From the NCBI RefSeq assembly GCF_003143855.1, contig NZ_QFRK01000002.1, positions 303,505 through 367,504 on the forward strand: DNA of 64,000 nt. Reading direction: 5' to 3'. The notes beneath the pieces were generated by a model that saw only the letters and a list, made by a program, of their open reading frames with translations, was not told where the DNA came from and did no database searches. Origin of the DNA: Streptomyces sp. NWU339 (GTDB taxonomy: Bacteria > Actinomycetota > Actinomycetes > Streptomycetales > Streptomycetaceae). The translations under genes and the position numbers were made by a program. This document shows, in pieces, positions 57,226-64,000 of this stretch. How positions within the stretch are numbered: position 1 is the stretch's first letter; the number at the start of each line of letters is the position of its first letter.

Positions 57226-58461
57226 GTGAAGGCGTCCACCACGTCCACCACGTCAGCCGGAGAGGGAATCACCGACAGCGCCCCCCGGGGCGTCATCGGC
57301 CACAGTGGCGTCCCGGCGGGGGCGCACGGCGTGCCCCACGTCGACCCGCTCGCCGCGCTGCGCACACCCGGCGACCCGCCCTGGGACGTCCACCTCACCG
57401 GCACCGTCTTCCTCGACATCATCTTCACCGGGCTCGACTCCGCCCCGGTGCGCGGGACCGAGTCCTGGGCGCGCGGGATGGGGTCGAGCCCCGGCGGCGT
57501 CGCCAACATGGCCACCGCCCTCGCCCGCCTCGGCCTGCGCACCTCCCTCGCGGCGGCCTTCGGCGACGACCACTACGGGGAGTACTGCTGGGACGCCCTG
57601 GAGCAGGGCGAGGCCATCGACCTCTCCGCGTCGCGCACCGTGCCCGGCTGGCACTCCCCGGTCACCGTCTCCATGGCCTACGAGGGGGAGCGCACCATGG
57701 TCACCCACGGCCACGAACCGCCCCCGGAGGACCCCTCCCACCGGTCGGCCTCCAGCAGCGGCAAGCTGCTCCCGCCCGGCGCGGACCTGTCGCCCTGCCC
57801 GCCCCGCGCGCGGGGCGCGGTCGCCTCCCTCGCCCCGGGCCGCAGCGAACCCTGGATCGCCCGCGCCGCGCGGCAGGGAACCAGGATCTTCGGCGACGTC
57901 GGCTGGGACGACACCGGCCTGTGGGACCTCGCCGCACTGCCCGACCTGCGGCACTGCGAGGCGTTCCTGCCGAACGCCGAGGAGGCCATGCGCTACACCG
58001 GCACCGACTGCCCCCGCGCCGCCGCGCACGCCCTCACCGAGTACGTGCCGGTCGCGGTGGTCACCCTCGGCGCGGACGGGGCGTACGCCGTGGACCGGCG
58101 CACCGGGGAGAGCGCCGAGGTGCCCGCCATCGCCGTGGAGGCCCTCGACCCGACCGGCGCCGGGGACGTCTTCGTGGCGGGCTTCGTCACCGGCAGCCTG
58201 GCCGGCTGGCCGCTCGCCGACCGCCTCGGCTTCGCCGGCCTGACCGCGGCCCTCTCCGTCCAGGAGTTCGGCGGCTCCCTGTCGGCGCCCGGCTGGTCGG
58301 AGATCGCGGCCTGGTGGCGGGAGGTCCAGTCCGTCGAGGGCCAGGACCCGGCCGCCCTGAGCCGGTACGCGTTCCTCGATGACCTGATCCCCGACGGCCT
58401 GGTCCGCCCCTGGCCCCTCCGCAGAGCGGTCCCCACCATCGGCTTCGGCCGGTCCACCTGA
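57226..58461 (+). CDS. PfkB family carbohydrate kinase
   Basis: A 411-residue ribokinase-type enzyme from a GTG start after cagggag. The N-terminal 50 residues are low-complexity. The core has GSSPGGVANMATALARLGL (sugar-binding GG) and VEALDPTGAGDVFVAGFVTG (ATP site and catalytic Asp). A Ser/Pro-rich insertion (about 165-205, EPPPEDPSHRSASSSGK) is unusual. The substrate is unknown, possibly 2-keto-3-deoxy sugar acids given the neighbouring dehydratase. Confidence 0.88.
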   Translation: MKASTTSTTSAGEGITDSAPRGVIGHSGVPAGAHGVPHVDPLAALRTPGDPPWDVHLTGTVFLDIIFTGLDSAPVRGTESWARGMGSSPGGVANMATALARLGLRTSLAAAFGDDHYGEYCWDALEQGEAIDLSASRTVPGWHSPVTVSMAYEGERTMVTHGHEPPPEDPSHRSASSSGKLLPPGADLSPCPPRARGAVASLAPGRSEPWIARAARQGTRIFGDVGWDDTGLWDLAALPDLRHCEAFLPNAEEAMRYTGTDCPRAAAHALTEYVPVAVVTLGADGAYAVDRRTGESAEVPAIAVEALDPTGAGDVFVAGFVTGSLAGWPLADRLGFAGLTAALSVQEFGGSLSAPGWSEIAAWWREVQSVEGQDPAALSRYAFLDDLIPDGLVRPWPLRRAVPTIGFGRST

Positions 58462-58622
58462 CCCACGCCCCCGGCCGTCACCTCCTGCCCACCGGTCCGC
58501 AACCGCCCCGCTGGGAAAAGGTCTACGGGGTTGTCACCCCCGCGTCGTACCCTGGAGGCGCGAGGCCGCCCTCAGCTGCGCGGCCCTGACGAGGAGGAAT
58601 CGCAGGCCTTCAGCGCCGGCCC

Positions 58623-59696
58623 ATGACTCAGACACCCACAGCTCAGACCCCCGCGCAGGAGCAGGCGAGAGTGCAGTTCACCGTCCCGGCCAAACACCCC
58701 ATGGTGACCGTGCTGGGTTCCGGCGACTCCCTCCTGCGCGTGATCGAGAAGGCCTTCCCGGGGGCCGACATCCATGTCCGGGGCAATGAGATCAGCGCGG
58801 TCGGCGATGCCGCAGAGGTTGCCCTCGTCTCGCGCGTTTTCGACGAGATGATGCTGGTGCTGCGCACCGGGCAGCCGATGACGGAGGACGCGGTGGAACG
58901 CTCGATCGCCATGCTGAAGGCGAGCGAGAACGGGGAGAGCGACGGCCAGGAGACCCCGGCCCAGGTGCTCACACAGAACATCCTGTCCTCGCGCGGCCGC
59001 ACGATCCGTCCCAAGACGCTCAACCAGAAGCGCTACGTGGACGCGATCGACAAGCACACCGTCGTCTTCGGCATCGGTCCCGCCGGTACCGGCAAGACCT
59101 ATCTCGCCATGGCCAAGGCGGTGCAGGCCCTGCAGTCCAAGCAGGTCAACCGCATCATCCTGACCCGCCCCGCGGTCGAGGCCGGAGAGCGCCTGGGTTT
59201 CCTGCCCGGCACCCTCTACGAGAAGATCGACCCGTACCTGCGCCCGCTCTACGACGCCCTGCACGACATGCTCGACCCCGACTCCATCCCGCGCCTGATG
59301 GCGGCGGGCACGATCGAGGTCGCCCCGCTGGCGTACATGCGCGGCCGGACGCTCAACGACGCCTTCATCATCCTGGACGAGGCGCAGAACACCAGCCCCG
59401 AGCAGATGAAGATGTTCCTCACCCGGCTCGGCTTCGACTCGAAGATAGTGATCACGGGTGACGTCACCCAGGTCGACCTGCCGAGCGGGACCAAGTCCGG
59501 CCTGCGCCAGGTGCAGGACATCCTGGAGGGCGTCGAGGACGTCCACTTCTCCCGGCTGTCGTCGCACGACGTCGTACGCCACCGGCTGGTGGGCCGTATC
59601 GTCGACGCGTACGAGCAGTACGACAGCGAGCACGGCACCCAGAACGGCACGCACAAGAGCGGCGGCCGGGGCAAGTCCGGGCACAAGGGGAAGTAG
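58623..59696 (+). CDS. phoH: PhoH family P-loop ATPase
   Basis: A 357-residue protein. It has an N-terminal KH-like region with [14 protein letters not shown], Walker [15 protein letters not shown] (about 148-161), [18 protein letters not shown] and Walker [12 protein letters not shown], then [12 protein letters not shown]. Pairing with ybeY is widespread and suggests a role in RNA or ribosome metabolism. The strong aggaggaa sequence upstream ends about 20 nt before the ATG, farther than normal. Confidence 0.95.
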   Translation: MTQTPTAQTPAQEQARVQFTVPAKHPMVTVLGSGDSLLRVIEKAFPGADIHVRGNEISAVGDAAEVALVSRVFDEMMLVLRTGQPMTEDAVERSIAMLKASENGESDGQETPAQVLTQNILSSRGRTIRPKTLNQKRYVDAIDKHTVVFGIGPAGTGKTYLAMAKAVQALQSKQVNRIILTRPAVEAGERLGFLPGTLYEKIDPYLRPLYDALHDMLDPDSIPRLMAAGTIEVAPLAYMRGRTLNDAFIILDEAQNTSPEQMKMFLTRLGFDSKIVITGDVTQVDLPSGTKSGLRQVQDILEGVEDVHFSRLSSHDVVRHRLVGRIVDAYEQYDSEHGTQNGTHKSGGRGKSGHKGK

Positions 59697-59708
59697 ACCG
59701 AGCAGCAG

Positions 59709-60206
59709 ATGTCGATCGACGTCAACAACGAGTCCGGAACCGAGGTCGACGAGCGGGCGATCCTCGACATCGCCCGCTACGCGCTCGCGCGGATGCGCAT
59801 CCACCCGCTCTCCGAGCTCTCGGTGATCGTCGTGGACTCCGGAGCGATGGAACAGCTCCACATCCAGTGGATGGACCTGCCCGGCCCGACGGACGTGATG
59901 TCGTTCCCGATGGACGAGTTGCGGCCGCCGTCCAAGGACGGTGAGGAGCCCCCGCAGGGCCTGCTCGGCGACATCGTGCTGTGTCCCGAGGTCGCCGCCC
60001 GGCAGGGCGCCGAGGCGCCGACGCGGCACACCATGGACGAGGAGCTGCAACTGCTCACCGTCCACGGTGTGCTGCACCTGCTGGGCTACGACCACGAGGA
60101 GCCCGACGAGAAGGCCGAGATGTTCGGCCTGCAGGCCGCCATCGTGGACGGCTGGCGCGCGGAGAAGGGCATGACCGGTCCGTCCCCCGCCCCGACCGTG
60201 TCATGA
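59709..60206 (+). CDS. ybeY: rRNA maturation endoribonuclease YbeY
   Basis: A 165-residue metalloprotein with the three-histidine zinc motif [18 protein letters not shown] (H3xH5xH) and DVMSFPMDE upstream. It acts in 16S rRNA 3' processing and ribosome quality control. Its stop overlaps the start of the CorC-like gene (ATGA). Confidence 0.96.
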   Translation: MSIDVNNESGTEVDERAILDIARYALARMRIHPLSELSVIVVDSGAMEQLHIQWMDLPGPTDVMSFPMDELRPPSKDGEEPPQGLLGDIVLCPEVAARQGAEAPTRHTMDEELQLLTVHGVLHLLGYDHEEPDEKAEMFGLQAAIVDGWRAEKGMTGPSPAPTVS

Positions 60207-61531
60207 GCCCCGGGCTCGTCCTCGGCGCGGTCGCCCTGATCGTCGTGGCCTGGCTGTTCGCCTGCGCGGAGACGGGCATCGCGCGCGTCTCCGGCTTCCG
60301 CGCCGAGGAGGCCGTGCGCTCCGGCCGCCGGGGCAGCGCGAAGCTCGCCAGGCTCGCCGCCGACCCCACCCGCTACCTCAACGTGGCGCTGCTGGTCCGC
60401 GTCGGCTGCGAGATGGCCGCCGCCGCGCTGGTCACCTACGCCTGCCTCCGGCAGTTCGACGGCACCGCCGAGGCCCTGCTGGTCGCCATCGCGGTCATGG
60501 TCCTCGTCTCCTACGTCGCCGTCGGCGTCTCCCCGCGCACCATCGGCCGTCAGCACCCGATGAACACGGCCACGGCGGCGGCGTACGTGCTGCTGCCGCT
60601 GGCCAGGATCATGGGGCCGATCCCGTCCCTGCTGATCCTCATCGGCAACGCGTTCACTCCCGGCAAGGGGTTCCGGCGCGGCCCCTTCGCCTCCGAGGCG
60701 GAACTGCGCGCGCTGGTCGACCTCGCGGAGCAGGAGTCGCTGATCGAGGACGAGGAGCGCCGCATGGTGCACTCGGTCTTCGAACTGGGGGACACCCTGG
60801 TCCGTGAGGTCATGGTCCCGCGTACGGACCTGGTGATGGTCGAGCGCTACAAGACCATCCGCCAGACCCTCACCCTCGCCCTGCGCTCCGGTTTCTCCCG
60901 GATGCCGGTGACCGGCGAGAGCGAGGACGACATCGTCGGCATCGTGTATCTGAAGGACCTGGCCCGCAAGACGCACATCAGCCGGGACGCGGAGAGCGAG
61001 CTGGTGTCCACGGCGATGCGGCCGGCGTTCTTCGTGCCCGACACCAAGAACGCCGGCGATCTGCTGCGCGAGATGCAGAAGGACCGCAACCACGTCGCCG
61101 TCGTCGTCGACGAGTACGGCGGCACCGCCGGCATCGTCACCATCGAGGACATCCTCGAGGAGATCGTCGGTGAGATCACCGACGAGTACGACCGGGAGAT
61201 CGCGCCGGTGGAGGAGCTGGGCGAGGACCGCTACCGGGTCACCGCCCGTCTCGACATCACCGACCTCGGCGAGCTGTACGGCCTGGAGGAGTACGACGAC
61301 GAGGACGTGGAGACCGTCGGCGGACTGCTCGCCAAGCTGCTCGGCCGGGTGCCGATCGCGGGCGCGTCCGCCGTGGTCGGCCTGCCCGACGAGCGCCGGC
61401 TGCGGCTGACGGCGGAGGCGGCGGCCGGCCGCCGCAACAAGATCGTCACCGTGCTGGTGGAGCCGGTGGCGCCGGGAGACCCGGGGGAGCCGGTGGACCC
61501 GTCCCGGGTCGAGGAGGAGCCGACGCGATGA
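60203..61531 (+). CDS. CNNM/CorC-type membrane protein (hemolysin family)
   Basis: A 442-residue protein. It has an N-terminal DUF21 membrane domain of three to four helices (about 1-160), two CBS domains (about 195-330, [21 protein letters not shown] and [30 protein letters not shown]) and a C-terminal CorC_HlyC domain (about 345-425). The family is linked to magnesium and cobalt efflux or homeostasis. It is coupled by ATGA to both neighbours. Confidence 0.93.
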   Translation: MSPGLVLGAVALIVVAWLFACAETGIARVSGFRAEEAVRSGRRGSAKLARLAADPTRYLNVALLVRVGCEMAAAALVTYACLRQFDGTAEALLVAIAVMVLVSYVAVGVSPRTIGRQHPMNTATAAAYVLLPLARIMGPIPSLLILIGNAFTPGKGFRRGPFASEAELRALVDLAEQESLIEDEERRMVHSVFELGDTLVREVMVPRTDLVMVERYKTIRQTLTLALRSGFSRMPVTGESEDDIVGIVYLKDLARKTHISRDAESELVSTAMRPAFFVPDTKNAGDLLREMQKDRNHVAVVVDEYGGTAGIVTIEDILEEIVGEITDEYDREIAPVEELGEDRYRVTARLDITDLGELYGLEEYDDEDVETVGGLLAKLLGRVPIAGASAVVGLPDERRLRLTAEAAAGRRNKIVTVLVEPVAPGDPGEPVDPSRVEEEPTR

Positions 61532-61887
61532 CCCCGGAGGACCTGCGTGCCCTCTGTCTCTCCTTCGAGGCCGCCGTGGAGGACTTCCCGTTCAACCCGG
61601 AGACCTCGGTCTTCAAGGTCCTGGGCAAGGTCTTCGCCCTGACGGCCCTGGACGAGCGGCCCCTGACGGTCAGCCTCAAGTGCGACCCGGAGGACGCGGT
61701 CCGGCTCCGCGCCGAGCACCCCGGCCTGATCGTCCCGGGCTGGCACCTGAACAAACGGCACTGGAACACGGTGACCGTCGACGCCGATCTCCCGGACGGG
61801 CTGGCCCGGGAGCTGGTCGAGGACTCCTACGACCTGGTCGTCGCCGGCCTGCCGCGCGCCGACCGCCTCCGCCTCGACCGCCCCTGA
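61528..61887 (+). CDS. MmcQ/YjbR family protein
   Basis: A 119-residue protein. It starts [23 protein letters not shown] and has VFKVLGKVFAL, SLKCDPEDAVRLRAEHPGLIVPGWHLNKRHWNTV and LVEDSYDLVVAGLPR, the complete YjbR pattern. These small CyaY-like fold proteins are thought to bind DNA. ATGA overlap with the CorC-like gene. Confidence 0.92.
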   Translation: MTPEDLRALCLSFEAAVEDFPFNPETSVFKVLGKVFALTALDERPLTVSLKCDPEDAVRLRAEHPGLIVPGWHLNKRHWNTVTVDADLPDGLARELVEDSYDLVVAGLPRADRLRLDRP

Positions 61888-61911
61888 GACGGGCTCCGTA
61901 TGCTCAGGTCC

Positions 61912-62265
61912 ATGACCGACAGCAACGTGCTCGACCCCGAGGACCACAAGATCGTCACCCTGGCCCGTTCCGCGCGGGCCCGTAACGGCGTGCCCGAGGG
62001 GGCCGCCGTACGGGACGAGAACGGGCGGACCTATGTCGCGGGGACCGTGGCCCTGGACTCCCTGCGGCTGACCGCCCTGCAGACGGCGGTGGCGATGGCG
62101 GTGGCGTCCGGGGCGAAGTCGTTGGAGGCGGCGGCCGTGGTGACGACGGAGGAGTCGGTGCCGGCCGCGGACCTCGCGGCGGTACGGGACCTCGGCGGCC
62201 CCGGGACCCCGGTGCTGCTGGCCGGCCCGGACGGGACGGTCCGGGAGACACTCGCCGCGGGATGA
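61912..62265 (+). CDS. Cytidine-deaminase-like protein lacking zinc ligands
   Basis: About 117 residues from ATG 61912 (ATG 61900 also possible). The order VTLARSARARNGVPEGAAVRDENGRTYVAGTVALDSLRLTALQTAVAMAVASG mirrors the opening of cytidine deaminases. The catalytic CAE is replaced within LRLTALQTAVA, and the later PCxxC is absent. Without those Cys residues it cannot bind zinc as usual, so it is probably a pseudoenzyme. Its place before era matches the cdd position in the phoH-ybeY-cdd-era order of other Gram-positives. Confidence 0.8.
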   Translation: MTDSNVLDPEDHKIVTLARSARARNGVPEGAAVRDENGRTYVAGTVALDSLRLTALQTAVAMAVASGAKSLEAAAVVTTEESVPAADLAAVRDLGGPGTPVLLAGPDGTVRETLAAG

Positions 62266-62271
62266 GCCCCG

Positions 62272-62312
62272 CAAGGTGTTACCGGCGGTAAATAGGCCGG
62301 ATTTCCACCTTG
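62272..62312. promoter_or_regulatory. Nested inverted repeats before the secreted protein gene
   Basis: Outer arms CAAGGTG and CACCTTG enclose the perfect dyad TTACCGGCGGTAA (62279-62291). It lies 7 bp past the previous stop and 145 bp upstream of the secreted-protein ATG. It could be an operator or a weak terminator. Confidence 0.5.
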
Positions 62313-62456
62313 TCGCTGCCTCGTCCCCCGCGCATCAATGGAACCGTTGAATCCGACGGGCCGTCAGAGCCGGCCCGTCGGACCCCTTCGTCTCGTGCAG
62401 CGTCACCGCTCCCACCTGCCCGAGCACTTCCCCCCACGGAAAGGGAACCGGACTCC

Positions 62457-62933
62457 ATGAGAGGCACACGAATCGGCACCGGCGCGTCCCTGGCCGCCGC
62501 CGTGGCGGCCTGCGGGCTCGCCTTCGCCCCCTCCGCCGCCGCCGTCGCCCCCGGGACGGCGACCGTCAACGCCGACTGCGGAAGCTGGGGCGGTGGTGCC
62601 GCCACCCTCACGGCCACCCAGAGCGGCACGTCCGCCACCGTCACCATCAACACCTCCGCGGTCACCGCGCCCCTCGCGATCAGCAAGGACTCGCTCGTCT
62701 CGCAGCTCACCCTGGTCAAGGCCGGCGGCGACACCACCGTCTTCAAGGGCACCAAGAACCCGGCCATGGCGACCGGGAACGCCCTCGAGGTCGGCCCGCT
62801 CTCCGGGACCGTGGCGTCCGGCGACAGCCTGGAGGCGTTCGGCGGCACGCTGAAGGTGACCGCGTTCGGCTTCATCACCATCACGTGCACGGCCGGCGGA
62901 CCGCAGTCACCGGGCCCGTTCGTCTTCGACTGA
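62457..62933 (+). CDS. Small secreted protein, unknown
   Basis: A 158-residue protein. It has a clear Sec signal peptide (about 1-29, with cleavage after PSAAA) and a mature Thr/Ser/Gly/Val-rich beta domain with two cysteines (VNADCGSWGG and TITCTAGG), likely one disulfide. Only a weak aaggg ribosome site precedes the ATG. I do not recognise a family. It interrupts the usual cdd-era adjacency. Confidence 0.7.
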   Translation: MRGTRIGTGASLAAAVAACGLAFAPSAAAVAPGTATVNADCGSWGGGAATLTATQSGTSATVTINTSAVTAPLAISKDSLVSQLTLVKAGGDTTVFKGTKNPAMATGNALEVGPLSGTVASGDSLEAFGGTLKVTAFGFITITCTAGGPQSPGPFVFD

Positions 62934-63045
62934 TCCCCGGCTCCCACTCCCCAGTCCCCACCGGGCCGGGCACCTCACCGGGTGTCCGGCCGCCCTGTGG
63001 GCGGGTGGTACAGGGGGGCTCCGACGATCAGGGAGAATGGGCGGC

Positions 63046-63999
63046 ATGAGTGTTCGTACCCAGTCATCCGAGCAGCCCGCCGAAGCTGTCCACCGGGCCG
63101 GCTTCGCCTGCTTCGTGGGCCGCCCCAACGCGGGCAAGTCCACCCTCACGAACGCTCTGGTCGGGCAGAAGGTGGCGATCACCTCCAACCGGCCGCAGAC
63201 GACCCGGCACACCGTGCGCGGCATCGTCCACCGCCCCGAGGCGCAGCTGATCCTCGTCGACACCCCCGGCCTGCACAAGCCGCGCACGCTGCTCGGTGAG
63301 CGGCTGAACGACGTGGTCCGCACCACCTGGGCCGAGGTCGACGTGATCGGCTTCTGCCTTCCCGCGGACCAGAAGATCGGCCCCGGCGACCGCTTCATCG
63401 CCAAGGAACTGGCCGGGATCAAGAAGACCCCGAAGGTCGCCATCGTCACCAAGACCGACCTGGTGGACAACAAGACCCTGGCCGAGCAGCTCATCGCCGT
63501 CGACCGGCTGGGTCAGGAGCTGGGGATCACCTGGGCGGAGATCGTCCCGGTGTCGGCGACCACGGACAAGCAGGTCGACCTGCTGGCCGACCTGCTGATC
63601 CCGCTGATGCCCGAGGGCCCCGCCCTCTACCCCGAGGGCGACCTGACGGACGAGCCCGAGCAGGTCATGGTGGCGGAGCTGATCCGCGAGGCCGCCCTGG
63701 AGGGCGTCCGCGACGAGCTGCCCCACTCCATCGCCGTGGTCGTGGAGGAGATGCTGCCCCGCGAGGACCGCCCCGCCGACAAGCCCCTCCTGGACATCCA
63801 CGCCAACCTGTTCATCGAGCGCACCAGCCAGAAGGGCATCGTCATCGGCCCCAAGGGCAAGCGCCTGAAGGACGTCGGCATCAAGTCCCGCAAGCAGATC
63901 GAGGCCCTCCTCGGCACCCCGGTGTTCCTGGACCTCCATGTGAAGGTCGCCAAGGACTGGCAGCGGGATCCGAAGCAGTTGCGGCGGCTGGGGTTCTGA
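63046..63999 (+). CDS. era: GTPase Era
   Basis: A 317-residue GTPase needed for 30S assembly. It shows G1 GRPNAGKST, G3 DTPG, G4 TKTD, G5 SAT and a C-terminal KH domain with GIVIGPKGKRLKDVG. ATG 63046 has gggag about 10 nt upstream. The ATG at 63037 lies on top of that site and is rejected. It is complete, with the stop at the last bases of the window. Confidence 0.96.
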   Translation: MSVRTQSSEQPAEAVHRAGFACFVGRPNAGKSTLTNALVGQKVAITSNRPQTTRHTVRGIVHRPEAQLILVDTPGLHKPRTLLGERLNDVVRTTWAEVDVIGFCLPADQKIGPGDRFIAKELAGIKKTPKVAIVTKTDLVDNKTLAEQLIAVDRLGQELGITWAEIVPVSATTDKQVDLLADLLIPLMPEGPALYPEGDLTDEPEQVMVAELIREAALEGVRDELPHSIAVVVEEMLPREDRPADKPLLDIHANLFIERTSQKGIVIGPKGKRLKDVGIKSRKQIEALLGTPVFLDLHVKVAKDWQRDPKQLRRLGF

Positions 64000-64000
64000 C

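Overview
The window is high-GC actinobacterial chromosome, and gene content and order point to Streptomyces. It carries epi-isozizaene synthase with CYP170A1, the nrdA/nrdB/nrdS ribonucleotide reductase set behind a cobalamin riboswitch, DasR, WblE, a SigH-type sigma factor with its anti-sigma factor, and a family 2B encapsulin. Many genes start with GTG and many neighbours overlap by ATGA or GTGA. All identifications come from reading the sequence. Comparisons with S. coelicolor A3(2) locus order are from memory and were not searched.

Left block, about 0.2-30.9 kb. A tandem HD-GYP pair and a TPR-like protein precede peptide deformylase. The albaflavenone genes follow (eizA and cyp170A1), then nrdS, a small membrane protein, nrdB and nrdA with the B12 riboswitch. 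Next come a GNAT, a sodium:solute symporter with its DUF3311 partner, dasR and nagB. In S. coelicolor I recall dasABCD lying between dasR and nagB. Here they are absent, although three DasR-type operator-like sites remain. A PdtaS-like sensor kinase, wblE, a lipid kinase, prsH-sigH, a PLP enzyme, a DUF6010 membrane protein and an amidase follow. The encapsulin and a polyprenyl diphosphate synthase then form a probable shell and cargo pair. A GNAT, a SLOG-like protein and a zinc-ribbon protein close the block.

Middle block, about 30.9-39.9 kb. This is accessory and scarred DNA. Two diverged copies of an integrase 3' end bracket a cassette of a thioredoxin-like DF-family protein, a MerR regulator with a perfect palindrome, and a SulP anion transporter. 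A decayed ISL3 transposase joined to an integrase tail, a truncated TPR protein, an apparently intact IS1380-family element, another truncated gene, an alpha/beta hydrolase and a frameshifted DUF4291 remnant follow.

Right block, about 40-64 kb. This is a housekeeping run, nearly all on the + strand: a SpoIIE-type phosphatase, hemW, DUF3097 and an MBL hydrolase (both on the - strand), CIRCE-hrcA-dnaJ2, nitronate monooxygenase, rsmE, a lipoprotein, tricorn protease, a HIT protein, an RNase Z-like protein, a predicted adenine deaminase, glucarate dehydratase and a PfkB kinase. It ends with phoH-ybeY-CorC-like-MmcQ/YjbR-(degenerate cytidine deaminase)-secreted protein-era.

As I recall, S. coelicolor holds the left block around SCO5217-5253 and the right block around SCO2559-2539, in opposite directions and at similar distances from oriC. 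The middle block therefore probably marks the breakpoint of an origin-symmetric chromosomal inversion relative to S. coelicolor.
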